NCBI GenBank assembly: GCA_054601695.1 | Contig: BAAHQB010000071.1 | Coordinates: 124,001-188,000 of the forward strand | DNA length: 64,000 nt | Source of the DNA: Amorphochlora amoebiformis | Taxonomy: Eukaryota > Cercozoa > Chlorarachniophyceae | Direction of reading: 5' to 3' | Shown here: piece after piece, positions 41,329 to 64,000 of the stretch | How the letters are laid out: every line of letters begins with the position of its first letter | Position numbering within the stretch: position 1 is the stretch's first letter | Notes under the pieces: generated by a model | The model's input: the letters and a program-made list of their open reading frames with translations, nothing else | The model's database searches: none | What the model was told of the DNA's origin: nothing | Made by a program: the position numbers and the translations under genes

Positions 41329-41960
41329 TACTATTTTATATCATGGTAAACAAATATATATATATATAAATATATATATATACACATACATATATATATG
41401 TAGTGTGTGTGTAATTTAATACATACAAGATATATATATATATATACACACACATATATACGGCGTTGCAATTGCTTGGAATCGCTGTTTGTTGGCGTAG
41501 TTAGGTAAAATTAGAAGATAATCTAGATAGCCTAGATTTGTTGTACTGAAGTTTGTAATCATTAGTAATTTATACTCGGTTGTACAGTGTATACTTTAAC
41601 TTAACTATATTATGATGGTAGCACTAGTAGTAGACTAGTTTATTAATATGTATAGTAGTCAGTAACCTAGATTACAGTGTATTTAAATTCACTAGATAAT
41701 CAGAACTTAGCGTGAGCATCTATAGCTAGGTATAATTAGGTATGAGCATATTATTAATTGCAAGTTGAGGCTACCGTAAGAGGCGGCCTATAGCTAACGG
41801 TTACCATTCATAACGCCGCTAGACCCTTTAGATGAAGAGCCTAAAGCTAAATCTATTAAATATCAGCTCCAATACGCTGTTCTAGCCCTCTAGCTTGAGT
41901 TCGAATTCTTAGAATTTTCCACCGTGCCGAAGATTGCGAATAATTAAGAGAATTACGCGC
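39822..41960. other. Convergent intergenic spacer
   Basis: A poly-A run (39839-39849) follows the ABHD17-like stop by about 20 bp. 39890-39960 and 41500-41990 are rich in CTAG. 40560-40770 is a TTAGGG array, and 40820-41460 is TA microsatellite. I see no convincing gene. A weak open frame at 40029-40226 has no homology I recognise. Confidence 0.6.
40560..40770 (-). repeat. Interstitial TTAGGG array (plus-strand G-rich)
   Basis: Degenerate units at 40560-40610 and near-perfect GGGTTA units at 40687-40770, intergenic. The G-rich strand is the plus strand, opposite to the arrays in the AlgH introns. Confidence 0.85.
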
Positions 41961-50440
<8,480 letters not shown>

Positions 50441-50830
50441 GGCCCCCATTCAAATTTTTCGAATGCACGACACGTGTATCTTCTATTCGCATATCGATCA
50501 AGTCTTATCGAGCTATCCACTTGATATATATGCAAATATTCTAAAACTAATATCAATATATATGATTAAAATATCATTTAGTTTAAAATAAAATATCGGC
50601 TGAAATGACGGTTTGACCAAAAATATTGGGGGTCTTCTAAGGGTGCGATATGGGGATATCAACATGCTATTGGAGAATGAAATTTTAAAGAACTTGGTTA
50701 AAAAGTGATACACATGATAAAGGTTTGCTCAGATATGCGGGGGAAGCAACTTATTTTTCTCATACCCAGTTGCTGGGGCGTTATGACACGTGTCAATATT
50801 ACTACACGTGTCATCCTTCGGCGAAAAAGA
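50441..50830. promoter_or_regulatory. Head-to-head promoter interval, secreted-protein gene and PDCD2-like gene
   Basis: 390 bp lie between divergent start codons at 50440 (minus) and 50831 (plus), without a microsatellite. The repeated palindromic ACACGTGTCA/GACACGTGTC motif (CACGTG, E-box/G-box core) occurs at about 50468-50478, 50785-50794 and 50802-50812. Confidence 0.5.
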
Positions 50831-60004
<9,174 letters not shown>

Positions 60005-60551
60005 CTAAGTTGAACTGTAGTGACTCTGTGTGCAGTTTATGAATCTATGATTTAACTAGTTTAAACACATCCCTATAATTTATGATACATTATATATATA
60101 CAATACTAATATATTTATATAGAACGAAGCTATATACACTATACCTGAAGTCACCTGTGTGCTTACCGGATTAAATCTAACCGTAGTCTTTGAGAATGAA
60201 TTGATACATGGTCGTGTAGATCTAGCATAGTAGAATAATAGTAGGTAACGAAATGCTTGTATATATACTAGATATAGTGACCTAGATGTGCTGCCAATGG
60301 GTCTAGAAGATGAAGTTATGAAAAGATAGCATCAAAAAGTATGTGCATATTATCTAGATTATTGATTGTACTAGTTGGAAGGGATGACATCCAGCGTGAT
60401 GATTAGGCTTACATGTACTGCGTACGCATGCAATCGCTCAGAGCGAATCGTAGTCGATGTGTATGGAATATGTAGTAAAATACTGCACAAAATTCGTTAA
60501 AAATTTCTTTGTATAATTTGCTACCAGATTGACCAGTTTCTAGAGTCTAGG
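60005..60551. other. 3' flank of the PDCD2-like gene, CTAG-rich
   Basis: Unique sequence with frequent CTAG/CTAGAT motifs and no convincing exon. It resembles in texture the spacers at 7610-8160 and 41500-41990. Confidence 0.55.
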
Positions 60552-60598
60552 TTATCTATTTTTCATGTCTGGATTTCTCCGTAGTCCTGAGGTATGCA

Positions 60599-60643
<45 letters not shown>

Positions 60644-60866
60644 ATATATTTATATATGTTTTCATGTATGTATATGTATGCAATAAAAGCGAAAATCGAT
60701 ATATGAAGTTCATATATAATATATATATATATATATGTATATATATATTATATATGAATACTGTATATAGAGAGAGAGAAAGAAGAGAAAAATATATATA
60801 TACAATGTGACATACATGTACATATGTATGTATACAAAAATACATTATATACATATATATAATATA

Positions 60867-60940
<74 letters not shown>

Positions 60941-61300
60941 CGTCAGGATACCAGTTGTCCCCATTCGTTCCCCGCGGTGCTTGCGAGGCACCCGAGGTTC
61001 GTAGGGAAATGAATGGCGCTTGGTAAGAAATCATCATCGATATATATATATATATATATACACATATATATGTATATATATGTATGTAGATATCTTTATA
61101 TACATCTATATACATGTATGCATATGTAAATATGTGAGTGCACACACATATACACATATATATATGTGTATATATATATATACGTATATGAATATACATA
61201 TATAATATATATATATATATATATTCATACATACAATTTATGTATATAACCATGATGCAGGGGTTTTCGATTGTGGAGATACGCTTACAAGACTTGATGG
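60552..61300 (-). CDS. Tentative 3' end of an unrecognised minus-strand gene, 3 exons
   Basis: Candidate exons (minus): 61300-61251, 61018-60952, 60586-60552 (TAA). Phase is preserved, splice sites are good (TATGCAG acceptor, ATG|GTTATA and CTG|GTATCC donors), and the product is basic ([44 protein letters not shown]). No family is recognised. The same DNA also gives a plus-strand reading starting with ATG at 60565 (MSGFLRSPE, donor GTATGC), so strand is not settled. Upstream exons, if real, are hidden in the TA-rich DNA to the right. Confidence 0.35.
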
Positions 61301-61304
61301 CTGC

Positions 61305-61342
<38 letters not shown>

Positions 61343-61357
61343 GTGGATAATACACAC

Positions 61358-61404
<47 letters not shown>

Positions 61405-61453
61405 ACATATGCACATATACCACACTTACATTCCATAATATACATACGTGCTA

Positions 61454-61494
<41 letters not shown>

Positions 61495-61560
61495 TATCAT
61501 ATACACATATATATACATATATATTATATATAAACATATATATATATATATATTATATAA

Positions 61561-61605
<45 letters not shown>

Positions 61606-61634
61606 GTAGGTGCGTATAGATGCTTAAACGCACA

Positions 61635-61678
<44 letters not shown>

Positions 61679-61722
61679 GCATATGTACAATATCTGTATA
61701 TGCATATATAGAATATATATTA

Positions 61723-61761
<39 letters not shown>

Positions 61762-61940
61762 GTATGTACACATTATGCATATTTTGTATATTACATAGAA
61801 GGTACGCTATACAAGCGAATTATTAATGTACAAGTGTATTCTACATTTCATTAAATTAGTATTATATATATTATACATAGAAATTGTATATATTTTACAT
61901 ATTACATATATACAAATACACACACATATATATATACCCC

Positions 61941-61986
<46 letters not shown>

Positions 61987-62079
61987 GTCTAGAGTAGTAT
62001 ATTTACGAATGTGTTTTGGAACAGGTTCTGATGCGCTTTACACATATATACCAATATTTAAATACATATATATATATGA

Positions 62080-62110
<31 letters not shown>

Positions 62111-62649
62111 ATAAATACATAGTATATATTATATATTTTATATATATAAATATATATATGTATTATATATATATATTTATATAGGTATAATATATATATA
62201 TATATATATGTATATATACTTGTACGGATGTGTTTTGGAAGATTAAACAGATTCTGGTGCGTTACACCGTCGTAAAACTAATATATAAATATATATATAT
62301 ATATATAATATATATACATACACATACATATATATATATATGTATATATATACATATATATATATATTGTCAATATAATATATGTATATGTAAACATTTA
62401 GATATACATATACATATACATTTTCATATACATATACATATACATATACCTATACATATACATATACATATATATATATATAAATATAATATATAATATA
62501 TATTATATATATATATATATATACATATACATATTCATTCATATATATATACATATACATGTACATATATATATATATATACATGCATATATATATATAT
62601 ATATATCGAAATCGTGGACATAAAAACGTATACATACTCACACTAATAT
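61301..62649. other. TA-rich DNA with two related unique fragments
   Basis: Mostly TA microsatellite. Fragments at 62003-62045 and 62223-62266 share ACG-ATGTGTTTTGGAA and TTCTG-TGCG-TTACAC, the second with an 11-bp insertion. No complete gene is visible. Confidence 0.55.
62412..62462 (+). repeat. Left flank repeat of the minisatellite
   Basis: CATATACATTTTCATATACA followed by CATATA units. The same string recurs at 63959-64000 right after the minisatellite, so the array is bracketed by direct repeats. Confidence 0.6.
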
Positions 62650-63950
62650 ACACATGTCTCATATACACATGCACGTACATACATATACATATACACATAT
62701 TAATATACACATGTCTCATATACATATGCACATACATACGTATACACATACACATATTAATATACACATGTCTCATATACATATGCACATACATACGTAT
62801 ACACACACATATATTAATATACACATGTCTCATATACACATGCACATGCATACATATACATATACACATATTAATATACACATGTCTTATATACACATGC
62901 ACATATATACATATACATATACACATATTAATATACACATGTCTTATATACACATGCACATGCATACATATACACATACACATATTAATATACACATGTC
63001 TCATATACACATGCACATGCATACATATACATATACACATATTAATATACACATGTCTTATATACATATGCACATACATACGTATACACACACATATATT
63101 AATATACACATGTCTCATATACACATGCACATGCATATACACATATTAATATACACATGTCTCATATACATATGCACATACATACGTATACACACACACA
63201 TATTAATATACACATGTCTCATATACACATACACATGCATACATATACATATACACATATTAATATACACATGTCTTATATACATATGCACATACATACG
63301 TATACACACACATATATTAATATACACATGTCTCATATACACATGCACATGCATACATATACATATACACATATTAATATACACATGTCTCATATACACA
63401 TGCACATACATACGTATACATATACACATATTAATATACACATGTCTTATATACACATGCACATGCATACATATACATATACACATATTAATATACACAT
63501 GTCTCATATACACATGCACATATATACATATACATATACACATATTAATATACACATGTCTTATATACACATGCACATGCATACATATACATATACACAT
63601 ATTAATATACACATGTCTTATATACACATGCACATGCATACATATACACATACACATATTAATATACACATGTCTCATATACACATGCACATATATACAT
63701 ATACATATACACATATTAATATACACATGTCTTATATACACATGCACATACATACATATACATATACACATATTAATATACACATGTCTCATATACACAT
63801 GCACATATATACATATACACATACACATATTAATATACACATGTCTTATATACACATGCACATATATACATATACATATACACATATTAATATACACATG
63901 TCTTATATACACATGCACATACATAAATATACACATACACATATGTACAC
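62650..63950 (+). repeat. 57-bp minisatellite, about 23 copies
   Basis: The unit starts ACACATGTCT and ends ATACACATATTAATAT. Period is 57 bp (for example starts at 62650 and 62707) with one shortened unit of 45 bp near 63108-63152. Because 57 is a multiple of three and the unit lacks stops in several frames, long open frames run through it on both strands. They encode only histidine/isoleucine/tyrosine/threonine repeats and are not supported as genes. Confidence 0.9.
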
Positions 63951-63958
63951 AATAGCAT

Positions 63959-64000
63959 ACATATACATTTTCATATACATATACATATACATATACATAT
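63959..64000 (+). repeat. Right flank repeat of the minisatellite
   Basis: CATATACATTTTCATATACA followed by CATATA units to the window end; direct repeat of 62412-62462. Confidence 0.6.

Noticed and set aside
62650-63950. CRISPR array
   Set aside because: Units are contiguous without unique spacers, and the window is eukaryotic.
62654-63955. 433-codon plus-strand and 275-codon minus-strand open frames in the minisatellite
   Set aside because: They arise because the 57-bp unit is a multiple of three and lacks stops; low-complexity on both strands, no start context or homology.

Overview
This is nuclear DNA of a eukaryote with many introns. Protein-coding exons have balanced base composition, while almost every intron is filled with (TA)n microsatellite. 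Splice sites are GT-AG with several GC-AG exceptions, interstitial TTAGGG/CCCTAA-type telomeric DNA is scattered through introns and spacers, and no operon or bacterial signal is present. A nuclear gene of the AlgH/YqgE (UPF0301) family hints at an alga or other protist rather than an animal, but the lineage cannot be fixed from this window. I rebuilt the genes by reading splice sites and reading phase on both strands. All models below keep phase across every junction.

Layout, left to right. (1) 263-7461, plus: AlgH-like protein, 10 exons, 5' end outside the window, introns loaded with telomere-like arrays and two copies of a dispersed repeat. (2) 7462-8281: convergent spacer rich in CTAG. 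(3) 8282-37130, minus: one giant gene of 49 exons and about 5,424 codons, an RNF213 (mysterin)-like AAA+ E3 ubiquitin ligase. Its order from the N-terminus is Tudor-like, CBM20 starch-binding, second Tudor-like, long helical arm, dynein-like AAA core (Walker A in AAA2, AAA3 and AAA4), U-box, RZ finger, C-terminal helical domain. The U-box sits where animal RNF213 has its RING. (4) 37131-37477: head-to-head promoter interval. (5) 37478-39821, plus: ABHD17-like serine hydrolase with an N-terminal WW domain, 10 exons. (6) 39822-41960: spacer with a TTAGGG array and CTAG-rich DNA. (7) 41961-50440, minus: tentative gene for a secreted, highly charged protein built from many tiny exons, one of which lies in a tandemly duplicated 0.8-kb block. 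(8) 50441-50830: second head-to-head promoter interval. (9) 50831-60004, plus: PDCD2/TSR4-like ribosome-assembly factor, 17 exons. (10) 60005-64000: CTAG-rich 3' flank, a tentative minus-strand gene end, TA-rich DNA, and a 57-bp minisatellite of about 23 copies.

Genes alternate as convergent and divergent pairs with short shared promoters. RNF213 in animals is tied to lipid droplets and ubiquitin coating, and ABHD17 enzymes remove palmitate from proteins, so the shared promoter of these two genes may reflect co-regulation; this is inference. The most notable items are the RING-to-U-box replacement in the giant ligase, its two Tudor-like segments, the WW-ABHD17 fusion, the duplicated exon that can only be used once without breaking frame, and a dispersed 45-bp element that travels with interstitial telomeric repeats.
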